64,000 nucleotides of DNA. Origin: Pterobdella sp. o SKG-2022. Taxonomy: Eukaryota > Annelida > Clitellata > Hirudinida > Piscicolidae. The position numbers and the translations under genes were made by a program. The notes under the pieces are model-generated. The model did no database searches. It was not told the DNA's origin and saw only the letters and a program-made list of their open reading frames with translations. The stretch lies in NCBI GenBank assembly GCA_964035795.1, contig OZ038321.1:19161209-19225208 (forward strand), in the 5' to 3' direction. This document shows, piece by piece, positions 25,401-43,623 of the stretch (positions are counted from its first letter, which is position 1; the number at the start of each line of letters is the position of its first letter).

Positions 25401-25761
25401 AAACTTTTTTGTTGTATTTTTACTTTATTATTAGCAGATTAACACTGATAATGTGAGTAAATCATTCATGACATGTTACTGAACCTTTTTAAGATTATTT
25501 GGGTCCTTCAAAAACTCCTGGTATACATGTTGGACATCATTATGGGTCAGTTGACGATTGCATTCTGATTAATTATTATTATAAAGGTAATCAGAATCCA
25601 TTCTCAAAACCGAAAGTGCAAGGAAAAGAGGCTTTTGGTGTTTTGAAGACATATTTGAACACTTGTGAAATCGTTTTAAAAAAAATATACAATAACGTAT
25701 TACCAAAAAGTTGTTGGACTTTTTTGAGAGGGTTAACAACGGTAAAATCACTTGCAGGCAT
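16407..25761 (-). CDS. MCMBP: MCM-binding protein MCMBP (ETG1 homologue)
   Basis: Binds MCM helicase subunits and acts in replisome dynamics and sister-chromatid cohesion in the nucleus. I could build 18 in-phase exons on the minus strand: 25704-25761, 25485-25564, 25129-25175, 24738-24879, 24501-24583, 23938-24047, 23004-23059, 22659-22744, 22382-22461, 21983-22112, 21742-21856, 20219-20262, 20000-20064, 19756-19812, 18379-18475, 17426-17591, 17143-17225, 16407-16497. They total 529 residues (human about 642). Diagnostic blocks: start MPASDFTVVNPLKKVQQLF, VHVRCMVQDMLNPEFYV, IYYCTPVPGETSW, VKLNEVLNVIGVLS, HVPRVHVIV, MISSVYSRHDVRAIGKLSVN, LVPVKDYKQNKLQTALLQL, LIEWQKVGYDFQYH, VEEDFVKERK. The donor after exon 8 (GTGCTT) is weak and the exon 6 edges are least certain. 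It is head-to-head with the DOK7-like gene. Confidence 0.93.
16955..17058 (+). repeat. interspersed repeat, copy 1
   Basis: The stretch from AAAACTTCAGATTATGAG through CTAAAATTTTCAACAAGTAA to CCTTGTCATAATTCATTAG is closely matched by the reverse complement of about 21525-21622. The copy ends in a small hairpin, CTTGTCATAATT...AATTATGACAAG, which could be a terminal structure of a non-autonomous element. It lies in an MCMBP intron. Confidence 0.65.
17838..17916 (+). mobile_element. tRNA-derived SINE head, copy A
   Basis: A tRNA-like sequence with an A-box-like TAGCTCAGCTGG and a B-box-like GGGTTCAATTC, closed by the perfect 8 bp stem GTCGGCCC/GGGCCGAC. The anticodon arm (AGACTAGTTATCCAAAGT) and T-stem do not fold as a normal tRNA. 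A homologous head occurs at 23267-23343 on the other strand with the same AGACTA(G/A)TTATC(C/T)AAAGT centre. Repetition plus poor folding points to a SINE rather than a functional tRNA. The downstream tail is not clearly shared. Confidence 0.7.
18650..19135 (+). mobile_element. decayed LINE 3' end (RTE-like, C-terminal part of RT protein)
   Basis: Read on the plus strand across a few stops, it gives the end of an endonuclease/reverse transcriptase protein: LLYGS(S)TWTL, NNVLYDNLPKIT, FTGHCFHGEKV, ILWEPRFGKNTRGRP, NLINQLSDDTNLDKEDL, AMNDREYWKNKIIEV. These match the conserved tail of animal non-LTR elements (family pattern LYG-LP, GHC, LWEP-GK-GRP, DR--W). It is 5'-truncated, has stops near 18777 and 18843, and lies inside an MCMBP intron in antisense orientation. 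Confidence 0.8.
20462..21310 (+). mobile_element. degenerate Penelope-like element (RT end plus GIY-YIG nuclease)
   Basis: Broken plus-strand frames give VYRKPSNTGLTINPKSSQDP, MWMGVFKGALCRAHNLY and LLKKEIEFLITNFEDNGF, typical of the C-terminal part of Penelope-like reverse transcriptases. About 300 bp later come KLGHILCSSNKTKH and GVYQFKCSWDNNKSYIGQTR, the start of a GIY-YIG endonuclease, then SGISKHARQCNHGQINW and LLIRESLEI. Stops and frameshifts interrupt the frame (for example after DNGFNRK), so it is dead. The 5' RT half is missing. It is antisense to MCMBP, in the intron just upstream of exon 12. Confidence 0.85.
21525..21622 (-). repeat. interspersed repeat, copy 2 (inverted relative to copy 1)
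   Basis: The reverse complement reads AAAACTTCAAATTATGAG...GTTAAAATTTTCAACTAATA...CCTTGTCATAATTCATTAG, matching 16955-17058 over about 95 bases with scattered differences. It sits in an MCMBP intron, 4.5 kb from copy 1. Confidence 0.65.
22241..22329 (-). tRNA. tRNA-Arg(UCU) with a 16 nt intron
   Basis: The minus strand starts GGCTCCGTGGCGCAATGG and ends GGAGTCG, giving a paired acceptor stem. The D arm is GGCGCAATGGATAGCGC and the T arm GTGGGTTCGAGTCCCAC. The anticodon loop is CTTCTAA with anticodon TCT. The sequence between TCTA and ATTCGG is a 16-base insert at the usual intron site after position 37. Removing it leaves a normal 73-base tRNA. Animal tRNA-Arg(UCU) genes commonly carry an intron here. 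The internal A and B boxes (TGGCGCAATGG and GGTTCGAGTCC) are intact. It lies in the MCMBP intron between coding exons 9 and 10, on the same strand. Confidence 0.95.
23165..23343 (-). mobile_element. tRNA-derived SINE, copy B with tail
   Basis: The minus-strand head GTTGGCCCCTATAGCTCATT, then GAGCATTAGACTAATTATC and CCGGGTTCGGTCCCGCG, is homologous to the head at 17838-17916. It is followed by a tail containing AAGCGCTTTGATC...AAAGCGCTTTATAAATAC and ending in CATTTCATTACATT. AAAGCGCTTTATAAA-like tails are common in aquatic animal SINEs. It lies in an MCMBP intron between exons 6 and 7. Confidence 0.75.
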
Positions 25762-26692
25762 GATTATGTTCTCTAAACTTTTGGCGCTAACAGTATTGTT
25801 GATACTAAAATGAGATTTCTATTGAGACTAAAAGCTTAAATTCCATATTAGGTCATAAAAAATGTTTTTATCATTGTTTTTAAAAAATCAAGTTAATTGG
25901 TTTTAAATATAAACAAACTGATTTTCAAATATGTAAATTTCCACATGTTATACAAAAATTATGAAAAGAACGCTGTTTTTGGCTGAATAATTTTCATTCC
26001 AGAAATAATGTTTAAACATTTGAATTGATGGTGATTCATTTTTGCTGATCAGTGATGGTTTTTGCGAGCTTCATCATAACATGTTCTTTAACCTTCATGA
26101 CCCTTGTCATTTTCATGGAAAATTTCCAGTTATCATATTGGAATTTGAGTTTTGATTAATAAATTTCAATAATGAAAGTTTTCAAATTGAAAAATTTTAG
26201 TTTAAAATTGTTTTTAAAGATTGTGTTTTTAACTATATTCTTAGCCACCTAGAATATTTCAGTTAATATAAATATTTTTACCATAATATCTGAGTGTTTC
26301 AAAAATAATTCCAACTTTTCTAAATACTTTGCGTTATTTATTTGATTTTCAAAAAATACTTACATTAAAAATAATAATACATATTGAATTACAACTATGA
26401 ATGTTTTAAGTTATATCTATTAAAGTAAAGTTTGTTTAAAAAAATACTAAATTTTTACAAAAATTTTTATTAACGTTTTTAACTTTTCCCATGCCAAATT
26501 CATAGCATTATTAATACTTTTAATGATTCAACTTTGTATATAAAGATGGTACATTACCGATATCAAAAGACTTAAAATTATAATCAAGTTTGAGATTAAG
26601 ATGATAAATATTAAAAGTTTTCATGTCTACCAATGAAATTTATAAAAAAAGTTAAGTAAATTCAATTCGTTTTAATTCAGTTTTGCGTTAAA
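25762..26692. promoter_or_regulatory. head-to-head intergenic region of MCMBP and the DOK7-like gene
   Basis: This 931 bp stretch separates two divergently transcribed start codons and must contain both promoters and 5' UTRs. It is AT-rich. No distinct promoter motif, RNA gene or repeat is recognisable. Confidence 0.4.
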
Positions 26693-29600
26693 ATGCTTTT
26701 AATCGAGAACAATTTGAAAATCAAGCAAGGCAAAAAGGTAAACATTTTTTTAATCGAATGATATTTCAACTCTTCAAAGTGTTTTATTCAATGTTTTATA
26801 CAATTTTGAAGGACTTTATTAAATCTTATTCTTTATATGATTACTAAGCTAGTGATGAATAAGAACTAATATCATGGTGATTAGTTTATATTAAAACATT
26901 ATAATTTTCAATGTTAATATATATGCTTCATAATCTTAATGTATCAAAATTATTTGTGTTATTACTGTTTCTAAGAAAATATAGGTATATTACATATCTG
27001 GAAATATAATAATAAAAATTAATTATTCATCAGGCATAATGGTAATTAGGGTTGATTTGCTTTATCACTTCATGATCTAATATTTTTTTTCATAGTTATG
27101 TATATAATGTTTATTAAATTTTATATAATTTATGAAATAGTATATTACTATTAATTTAATATTTCAGAATATTTTCGTATCAAATAATATATTAATAAAT
27201 GTTTTATAGTGGAAAGAAAGATGGGTAGTGCTCAAAAAATTGTCTCCCGTTGCAAGTAAGGCATTTGAAAATTTTTGTTCATTGTTATTGTTTATCTATT
27301 CATTACTATTTATTTCTGGTTATGATCTTAGAATGATGTCAACTACATTCAGCTTATTATGTGTAGGTAGAGGCTGATTTTTTTGTTTTAACCTCATTAA
27401 AATTAGACTCTGGAAATAATCATTCGACATTCTGATATTCTAGTCTCATTTTTTTTTGGATTGGCAGCCATTTTTAGCTGCCAATGACATGGGAATTTGC
27501 TTGAGTGTGGGACAGAATTTATTGAAAATTGTTATTTATAATTTGGATCTTAGTATGAACTGGCAGTCTCATAAAAAAAAGTTTAATATAAAAAATCTTT
27601 CAATATAATTAATTGAAGAAGTGGGATCAATAAACTACTGGCCAGCCCAGTTATTAGGACATGTACCATATTATAATAATGGTGAAAAAAATTATTTCAT
27701 AACATCTTGCATAACATTTGAGAGCTGCTCTTTATAGAACCATTTCTTACATAACATTCATTAAATTTTTATAGGAGTTTCAAATATAAATTTCTATTTA
27801 AACCATAAAACTTTTTCCTTGTATTGTCTTTCAGGCACCCCAAGTTTGATTATTTACAAAGACAACACAAAAACACAAGAAAAAGAAAAAATTCTATTGG
27901 AAAACTTCTACGGTGTTTGGCAAGGTAGAAGTCAGACAGAAGGGGAAGAGCATTTGTTATCAATCATCACCTTGCGACCAATCATATTTTCTTTCATTTC
28001 TGAGCAGCTTTTGGTAGACTGGAGAAATAAAATCACAAAAAGTCTAAGAAACTGTGAGTGTTATTGATTGCTTCTGTGTGATGAGTAATCAATCTATCCA
28101 GCTGAGAAATATCATTATAGATGCATGAAATAATAAGTCTACTTTATAACCTAACAAGGCAAGCAAAAACTGTTGAAATATTATAATTATGCATAGAATT
28201 CATTATAATGGTGTTTATTTAGTTCCCAGAGTACTAATTAATCAAAATTATTTTTATTATACAATTGCTTTGGAATTTTGCAGTTTTACATTTTTGGCTT
28301 GTTGTAGAAAATTATTAGTTTTTCCATATTATATTTTGAAAAATGTAACATTACTGAAACAAAATATTTCGTAGAGACCAGAAAAATCAAATTAATCAAC
28401 TCAACAACACAAAACTTCAAGCACATCAACACACAACTATTAAAGCAAACAACATAAACTACACCACCACAAAACTCTCATAACAGGCCAGCACTACCAG
28501 GTGTCCCTAACAGACGACTGCCTTCCAGTCAGATACAAGAGTGACTCACGCAGGCATCTGATTGTAGCAATCAAAAAACAACACAATCTTTTCATCACCA
28601 ACCACCATGTCACCATCACTACCCAGTACCCAAGCATGGAACATATGTGTTCGTGGCAGTATACAGAGATTAAGGAGATTGCTTATGAAAGCAGTTCAAA
28701 GATCAGACTGGCTATTGACCAGAAGAAAACTGGTAAGAGCTTCTCTGTTTCAATGAGTAGAAGCATTCAATTATATATAATACAAAGTAGCACTGGAAAA
28801 TTTCATTTTGATTGAAGCTTTTTTTTCCTGTTTGTCTTCATGTTTTGTGATTTTACTTTTGATAAAAGTAATCAAATTCTCTGAAAAAGGATAAAACCAG
28901 TTCTAATATAATGATGATTTACTACTGAATAAGCGTTTTGGTAATTTTTAACTTACAAGGACTTAAACTGATTAATCTTCATTTGTTAATGAATCATTCA
29001 TATGAATGAAGGTTCGTGTATAGTTAAATTTAACTTTTAGATGGAACTGAACTTCATATTAAGTTACTATATAAAAAAAATTTCAGAAAAACTTCACGCA
29101 ACCTTCATCATCATCATCATTTTATTATAGTCAGCATCTTTCCCTTTTCCAAGGGGTCATTGACTTCTTTCCATGACCTAACCCTCTCCCTCCATTTCAC
29201 CCTGTCATAGCCATTCAAGAACTAATCCAAGACCACGACAAAGGTTTTCCATCATCCTTTTCCGAGTTAACCTTGGCCTTCCCCTTCCTCTATTACCTTC
29301 AACCTCAAACCTCCACACCTGCTTGACACAATCATCATCCTCTTTCCTTACTACTTGACCCAGCCATCTCAAACTCCCTTGCCTCACCACTTCAACCATC
29401 GTACAATCCAACCCCAATCTAACCATCAACTTCTTTGCACTCACACCATCAGCTAGCTGCACACCACACATTATTCTAAGCATCCGTTTTTCTGCTCTTC
29501 TCAAAATACTCTTCAATGGATCTTACTACCCAGGTTTCCGAGCCATATGTCATGACAGGCCTCACACATGTCATATAAGTTTGTCGTTTAATATTCCATG

Positions 29601-32600
29601 TGTGTCTTTTACCACATAACATAGAAGACACACTGTTGAATGCCTTGCAGTCTAGTCCGATCCTTCGTGTAACAGCTAGCTCACTTTCTCCTCCACCATT
29701 CACATTGTCTCCTAAATAACAATAACTATTTACCCTCTCCAACTGACCTAAACAACCATTTGATGCATTCTTACATTCAACGTTTGCACCATTCATACAA
29801 ACCCTACTTTCAAAATTTCCATTCATCCTACGAGAAACTCTTTACCCTAGCACACCACGCATGAATCCACTTCTTACATGTCATGCACCTCACAATTTAC
29901 CTTAGCCCTCTTACCACACACCACATGGATCAATCTTAGCCAAGACAACAATCCCACCACCACCACTACTCTCCATGACCTTTGTCTTACCCAGTTTAAC
30001 CTTCAATTCTTTCCCTTCAAAGGCTGCCTTCCAACGGATGAATTATGCTTCTAGTTCTTCCATAGTCTCTGCCATCAAGACCAAATCATCTGCATAAAGC
30101 AGTTCATATAAAGCGCCTTTTCTTCCGTCTTCCGACAATACGTCTAGCACTACATTCACCATTTCATCCCATGGATTCTCCTCATTCATGATGGCTTCCA
30201 TGTGCTTCTTCCACACTCTTCTGACCATCCTTGGCAAATACAATATTCCCATTTTCGTCTTTAATGCAATTATTACCTGTTAAGTCGTTTGCTTCTTTCT
30301 TCATCATTCTCATTCTATGGAATACGAAATTTCTGTCATTCCGTATCTCCTCCATCTCTTTCACCGCCTCATTCTTCATTGACTCAGCAACAGCTCTCTT
30401 GGCTTTCTTTTTGTCAGAGATATAGCAAGATTTATTTTCAGCCGATGAAAGCTGCTTCCACCTCTGAAAACTTTTCCTCTTCTCTGAGATGGCTTTTTGC
30501 ACATCCTGATTCCACCACAAAGTTTCACCGTGCTGAGGCCTACCTTTACTCGTACTGCACACCTCTTCAGCAGCTTTAAGAACGAAAGACTTATATTTTA
30601 ACCATGCATTTTGTTCATCGCATTTCTCATACAAAACCTCCATTTTTTCTGAAAATTTTGTTTTGATATCTTCGTTCAAAAGTTTCCACACTTTTGTGCA
30701 ATATTCCTTTTTAGCACAGCTACTTTGAGCATTTTTAAGCCACTTTCTGTCTAAGACTACCTTCAGAAGCTTATGCTGAAGCTTACCTCCAATTACCTTT
30801 ACATCCATCAGAAACTTCCTCTGCCTCTTCTTCATCAGCGCAAAGTCAATCTCTGTCCCACTACACCCCCCATTAAAAGTTACCTTCCTACTATCTTTTT
30901 TCTTAAACCAACTATTACCCACACACAGATCCTTTTCAACACAAAATTCTAAGAGCAATCTACCCTCCAAGTTTCTTTTGCCTATTCCGAAACCTCATAT
31001 ATAATTAAATTTAGTCTTAAAATAGAAATTAAATGAATATTCACTTCCTCCATAAAAAATTTAGAGATAATCTTCAACCATTCACCACAGGCTTCTACTC
31101 GGTATCATTGAGCACCAAGCAAGCCAAGGAGTTGCACCTGGAATTGTTGAAATATTCAGAAAACTTCTGGAAGACAAGAAAGTCTCCCAAACATCCCAGC
31201 TTCCCAAGTACTATTTTAGTTTGAATGAATGTCTTTTAGCTGTATATTTGTCAGGATTTTAAAGAATAATAGATAAATACCATTATTTTAAATCTGTGCT
31301 AGTTTACGTTATACAAAGTTGACCAGGCTTAAGGAAATTTTCAGATAAATGGTCAAGTAGGGCTGACAGGTAGCTACCCCATATAAGTAATAATTCAAAA
31401 AATATTCAATGGCATGATTCTGCAGTACAATCGGCCACACTGAGAAACACAGGGAGTGATTTGATGTTTCCAGATTCGATGCAGAGATACCTGATGCAGC
31501 CTAGCAGGAAAACTCCTTTGCCTGCAAAGGCATGTCTTTTCAAGGTGGGTCTTTCAGTTGCATGTGCTTTTATTGAAAGTTCAAGACTAATACAGTTTAT
31601 GTATTAAAACTATCTGGAGGTTTTCAAGATTTAGTTGTTTTCCTGTTTTTTTAAGAAATTATTTATTTATTAATTGATACAGGCCCAGAACAATTCTTTG
31701 CGTGGGTCAGGGCATGTGAAGGACACTTTAACAAGACACCACTCTGACTATAATCTGCCAGTCAACGCTTCTTCCCGCAAACTCTCACATGCCCTCTTGA
31801 GGAAGGTGCATCATTCTTCAGATGAAATTCAGGCTCCTGATCCTGTCAACTGTGTGCCAGCTCTTGATGATTCCAAGAGTTTTTTATCTAAGCAGATCAG
31901 CCGTTTTCATTCTAAGGGTTGTTTAAGTAACAAAGATGAGATCAATGGCAGTAGAAAGCACAAGTCTAACAAGCATCACCGCTCATCTACAAGCTCCTCC
32001 CACTTTCCTACTGAACACGACTCCATCAATCTGCCTCCAAAAAGATACTCACTCAGTAAACTTAGACACAATTCTTATAAGCAAAAAAATTACAACCTGC
32101 CATACAATCGTGATAAGGGGATGTCACACTCAGTCTTTGAGGATCGCTCAGAAATGAATGAAGATCCCAAGAATAACCTCATCAGCACTTCCACTATCAA
32201 TCAGGCATCAAAAAGTTATTCAACCATCCCTTACGTCTCTTCATTTAAAAATTTCGTCAATTCTTTCACAATCTCTCTATCAAATACCTCCAACACAGGT
32301 CACACATGCAACCCCATGGATCCACTTCCGTACAAAGATTTGACCAGTTTCGATGGAAACTACCAACCACATTTTTGTCAATTCAATAATAATATCAATT
32401 TATCTTGCAGTCTCACTTATTTTGTAGGCAAAGAGAACAACGAAGCTTCTGAGGACTATTTGCAGCCCGACTCTCTGAAGGGGTTGTCTGTTAAGACTCC
32501 TGAAAACCCTGTTGACAAAGTTTCTGAACCAACTCATAAGTTGAGTCGATTTGAAAACAATGAAGCTAATAAAGTTAATGAAAATTACATCAGTATAGAA

Positions 32601-33834
32601 CAGATGGATATAAAATATCCCAAAATTGAGAACATTAAAGTCACAAATAAATTGCCATCTGTTGACTCAGCAGAAATATCGAATCAGGCATCTAGTTTGG
32701 AAGATAGTGTTTTTTTGAATAGCGAGCCTAACGATATGTCTAATGAGTTTAACGACGACCACTCAACAGTTGCTCAAATATCTAATGTTGAACATTCTTT
32801 TGAGAAATTGAATTTAAAAAATCTTTACAATCAAGATATCACGCCTCCTTATTCTTCAAATGCTCTGAAGCAGAAAAATTATCAGCAAGATAGGCAGCAA
32901 TACATCAACATCTACACACCAGCACCATCACTGCCTCCCAGGTTAGAACACTTACACACCAGGTCAGGCTCAACTGACCATGGTCGTATGAAAAGAGATT
33001 CTGAACCTCCGCATTCTAAGCCTCCTCTTCCAAAACGATCAGCTCATCTCTCGAATAATTCTCCACAATACAACTCATCTAACCGACCTTTCTCTGCCAA
33101 GTCATCATCTCTTAAACGCCGCAAACCCGACCTCACAATTGACACTGGAGTTCATGCAGGTTAAATATTATAAAAAAATATTTCAAATTTCTTTCTTTAT
33201 TTTTTGAATTTTTTTTCATTGTTTTATATTTTTTCAAGGTTTCGATGTCGTACAACAACGACGAGCTGCCGAAGGTAAAACCCCCAACATGCTGCACACG
33301 CCAGGAATGTCGAAGGAAGACAACGTATCACTCAGCAGCATTTCTCAAGACTTGCACCAGTCCAGTCCTTCTCTCGCCTCCTCCAAACCCAGAACAGGTC
33401 GTGAGTACATCAATAGAAACTGTCTAAACGAAGATCAAACGTCGCCTTCCAAAATGACTGCATTTTCATATGACATGAAGGTGCTCAGCGTCATGAGCAA
33501 CAGTGAGAGCTCACCTCACACTCCTTCCACTTCTTCTTCATACAAGTCACCATTCATCAACAAACCGGACCTTTTGCCCAAGAACTACCCAAACACTTTC
33601 GTGTCCTCTAGCACGGATGAGGCCGACAAAAAGATCAACTATGCAGTGATCGACATGGTGGAAAACAACACCACACTTCCCACCTCGGCTGATCACACTG
33701 TGTACGCCAAGATCGATTACCTGGCCACGAAGGCAGTCTCCAACATCAACAAACATCACACTAGGCAGAGAGAGAATAGCCTCGATAAGCCGTTTGAGTT
33801 AATTTATGGTTTTCACCGTTCCCAAACTGGTTGA
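26693..33834 (+). CDS. DOK7: DOK7-like adaptor protein (PH and PTB domains)
   Basis: DOK7 is the cytoplasmic adaptor that activates the kinase MuSK at vertebrate neuromuscular junctions; the role in this animal is inferred. Eight in-phase exons: 26693-26737, 27210-27255, 27835-28053, 28487-28732, 31091-31207, 31426-31544, 31683-33159, 33239-33834; 954 residues. The PH domain (about 1-103) starts MLLIENNLKIKQGKKWKERW, then VVLKKLSPVA and PSLIIYKDN, matching DOK7 (KKWKSRWLVLRKPSPVAD...LVYKDK), and ends with helix LLVDWRNKITKSL. The PTB domain (about 104-225) has CQHYQVSL, SWQYTEIKEI and FYSVSLSTKQAKELHLELL. The Ser/Asn-rich tail holds tyrosine motifs DYLQP (YxxP, Crk-type), EYINRN (YxN), NYAVID and VYAKID, and a Pro-rich SLPPR. 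The tail is longer than in vertebrate DOK7 (about 500 residues in total). A polyadenylation signal is at 34095. A dead LINE sits in the 28733-31090 intron. Confidence 0.88.
29105..30998 (-). mobile_element. truncated, internally deleted LINE in DOK7-like intron
   Basis: Minus-strand order: end of the endonuclease domain (GRLLLEFCVEKDLCVGNSWF, KVTFNGGCSGTEIDFALMKK), a Lys-rich linker (LWWNQDVQKAISEKRKSFQR), then an RT remnant with LLYADDLVLMAETMEEL, then a C-terminal part (VNSYCYLGDNVN, YGSETWVVRS, ILRRAEKRMLRIMCGVQL, RWLGQVVRKEDDDCVKQVW, NRGRGRPRLT). Compared with related animal elements, the RT fingers and palm before YADD are missing: NEENPWDEMVNV runs directly into DVLSEDGRKGALYELLYADD. 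A frameshift occurs near 30240. The 3' end carries an ATGATG repeat near 29110, as in many CR1/RTE-type elements. It cannot be autonomous. Confidence 0.87.
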
Positions 33835-34620
33835 AGATCAATGTAATATAGTTTTTATTTTATATGAATGATGTTTTTTCATTGGCTTTGAAAGGTTGGA
33901 TATTAAGCAATAATCATTGGCCTCTCATTAACAATTTTTGTGCCTTTCACTCCTATTTTTTTTTCACTGTCATTTGTAGTATTATTTCATTGTGGCCGTG
34001 TTTCATTGACTGATAAATATTTTTATCTGTACAATCTATTCAAATATTTTGTGTGCAAATTGAAAATTATTCGGATTTTACTGTATTTTTTGAAAATAAA
34101 TTAATGATTTCATAATCTTTTATTGAAAAAATATTTTAGAAAGTATATTTTAGTTTATGAGCATGAGGTTCCGATAAGCGAACAAATTTGACTCAATAAA
34201 AACGAAAAATTACTGACAAAGATACTTTTTGAATAAAATATCACGCTAAACATGCATATATAGTCATCCATTTCTTATTTACACACAAGATTATTTAATG
34301 GAAAATTCTCTTTAAATAAAAAAATCACTAAATGAAAGAATATAAAATCGAAGCACAAACCATACAATCTATATGTTCAATAAAGGAGAGAGCAAAACGT
34401 TATACAAAGCCGCCGTATACAAGCGATCTAATGGATGCAGCCTTGTAGAACATGCTGCAAAATGTCACCTCTTCTGCAAGCATAACGCTGTATGAATGCG
34501 ATTCCATATATATCAACCACATTAAATTCCTTTGATTGTATTTAAGATTATTGTAGCTTGATTGTTGCTTCAAATTGCAAAAAACTTTTATTTGTAAAAT
34601 TTTGAGTTCGTTGTGTTGAG
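33835..34620. other. intergenic region between DOK7-like and FSTL-like genes
   Basis: It holds the DOK7-like 3' UTR (AATAAA at 34095) and the promoter/5' UTR of the downstream gene. The segment at about 34390-34500 is less AT-rich (AAGCCGCCGTATACAAGC region) and may be the 5' UTR or promoter core. No other gene is seen. Confidence 0.4.
34095..34100 (+). terminator. polyadenylation signal AATAAA of the DOK7-like gene
   Basis: A canonical hexamer 261 bases after the stop codon at 33834. Identified by motif and position only. Confidence 0.45.
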
Positions 34621-42867
<8,247 letters not shown>

Positions 42868-43623
42868 TTTTGATTGATGTGTGAATCATCACTGAGTTTT
42901 AAATATATGGTTACACGCGCTTCTAGGTATTTTCGTAAATTCCTATCATAGCTTTGAATTATTTTATATATTTTTTATCTTTTCAAAAAATTTAAATTAA
43001 GTATTATCTGAACCTTGGTTTTTGATCACGATATTGAAAATTTTTTGAATGTAAATTTGCTTTGAGTTATTACCCTAATGATTATGTTTAAACGTTTAAT
43101 AGGGAAACAATCGCTCATTTTAAAAATATACAAAACTTAATTGATTTCTTTACTATATTTTTTTATTTGATGAAATTTTTTTGATCAGCTTTTTGCCTTG
43201 TTTTTACTTCAATTTTAGTTTTACGTTATTTAAGCTTTAAGAACAAACTTTCGACAATAAAGTTTTGTTCTTAATTTCAAAAATTAATGGTAGTTGGTAT
43301 AATTTTACGAATGTATAAAATTTTCAAAAAGAAACATAAGAAATAGGAAAATAAATTTTCACAATAAACCTAAAACTGAAATCGGGATGAAAAACATATG
43401 AATCATTTATTCAAAAATTTTTTTGAATGTTATGTAACTAAAATTTATCTTTCAAATATTTTTTTAGTAGTTTAAAACAATTAAATTTTCAAAAACAACT
43501 CAAAAAAACAAATCAAATGAAGCACTAAAATATTTTGTTACATTTATCTATGTCATAGTTCGCAGTTCCTTTTTTTCTCCCCGTCTATCGTTGCCTTGCG
43601 TGTCGCGACTTTCTTCGCTAACT
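42868..43623. other. intergenic region between FSTL-like gene and TCTP
   Basis: It contains the FSTL 3' UTR (a possible AATAAA at 43256) and the TCTP promoter with a pyrimidine tract at 43566. Otherwise AT-rich with no coding signal. Confidence 0.45.
43566..43582 (+). promoter_or_regulatory. candidate 5' TOP pyrimidine tract of TCTP
   Basis: An uninterrupted 17-base pyrimidine run (TTCCTTTTTTTCTCCCC) lies 42 bases upstream of the TCTP start codon, in a GC-richer patch. TCTP mRNAs in animals are classic 5' terminal oligopyrimidine transcripts under growth-dependent translational control. The actual transcription start cannot be seen, so the role is inferred. Confidence 0.5.

Noticed and set aside
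25499..25813. Plus-strand 104-codon frame
   Set aside because: It overlaps MCMBP exons 1 and 2 on the other strand, whose splice sites and homology are clear; the plus frame matches nothing.
31936..32343. Plus-strand alternative frames within the DOK7-like tail exon
   Set aside because: Out-of-frame shadows of the large exon 31683-33159, whose frame is fixed by both splice junctions.
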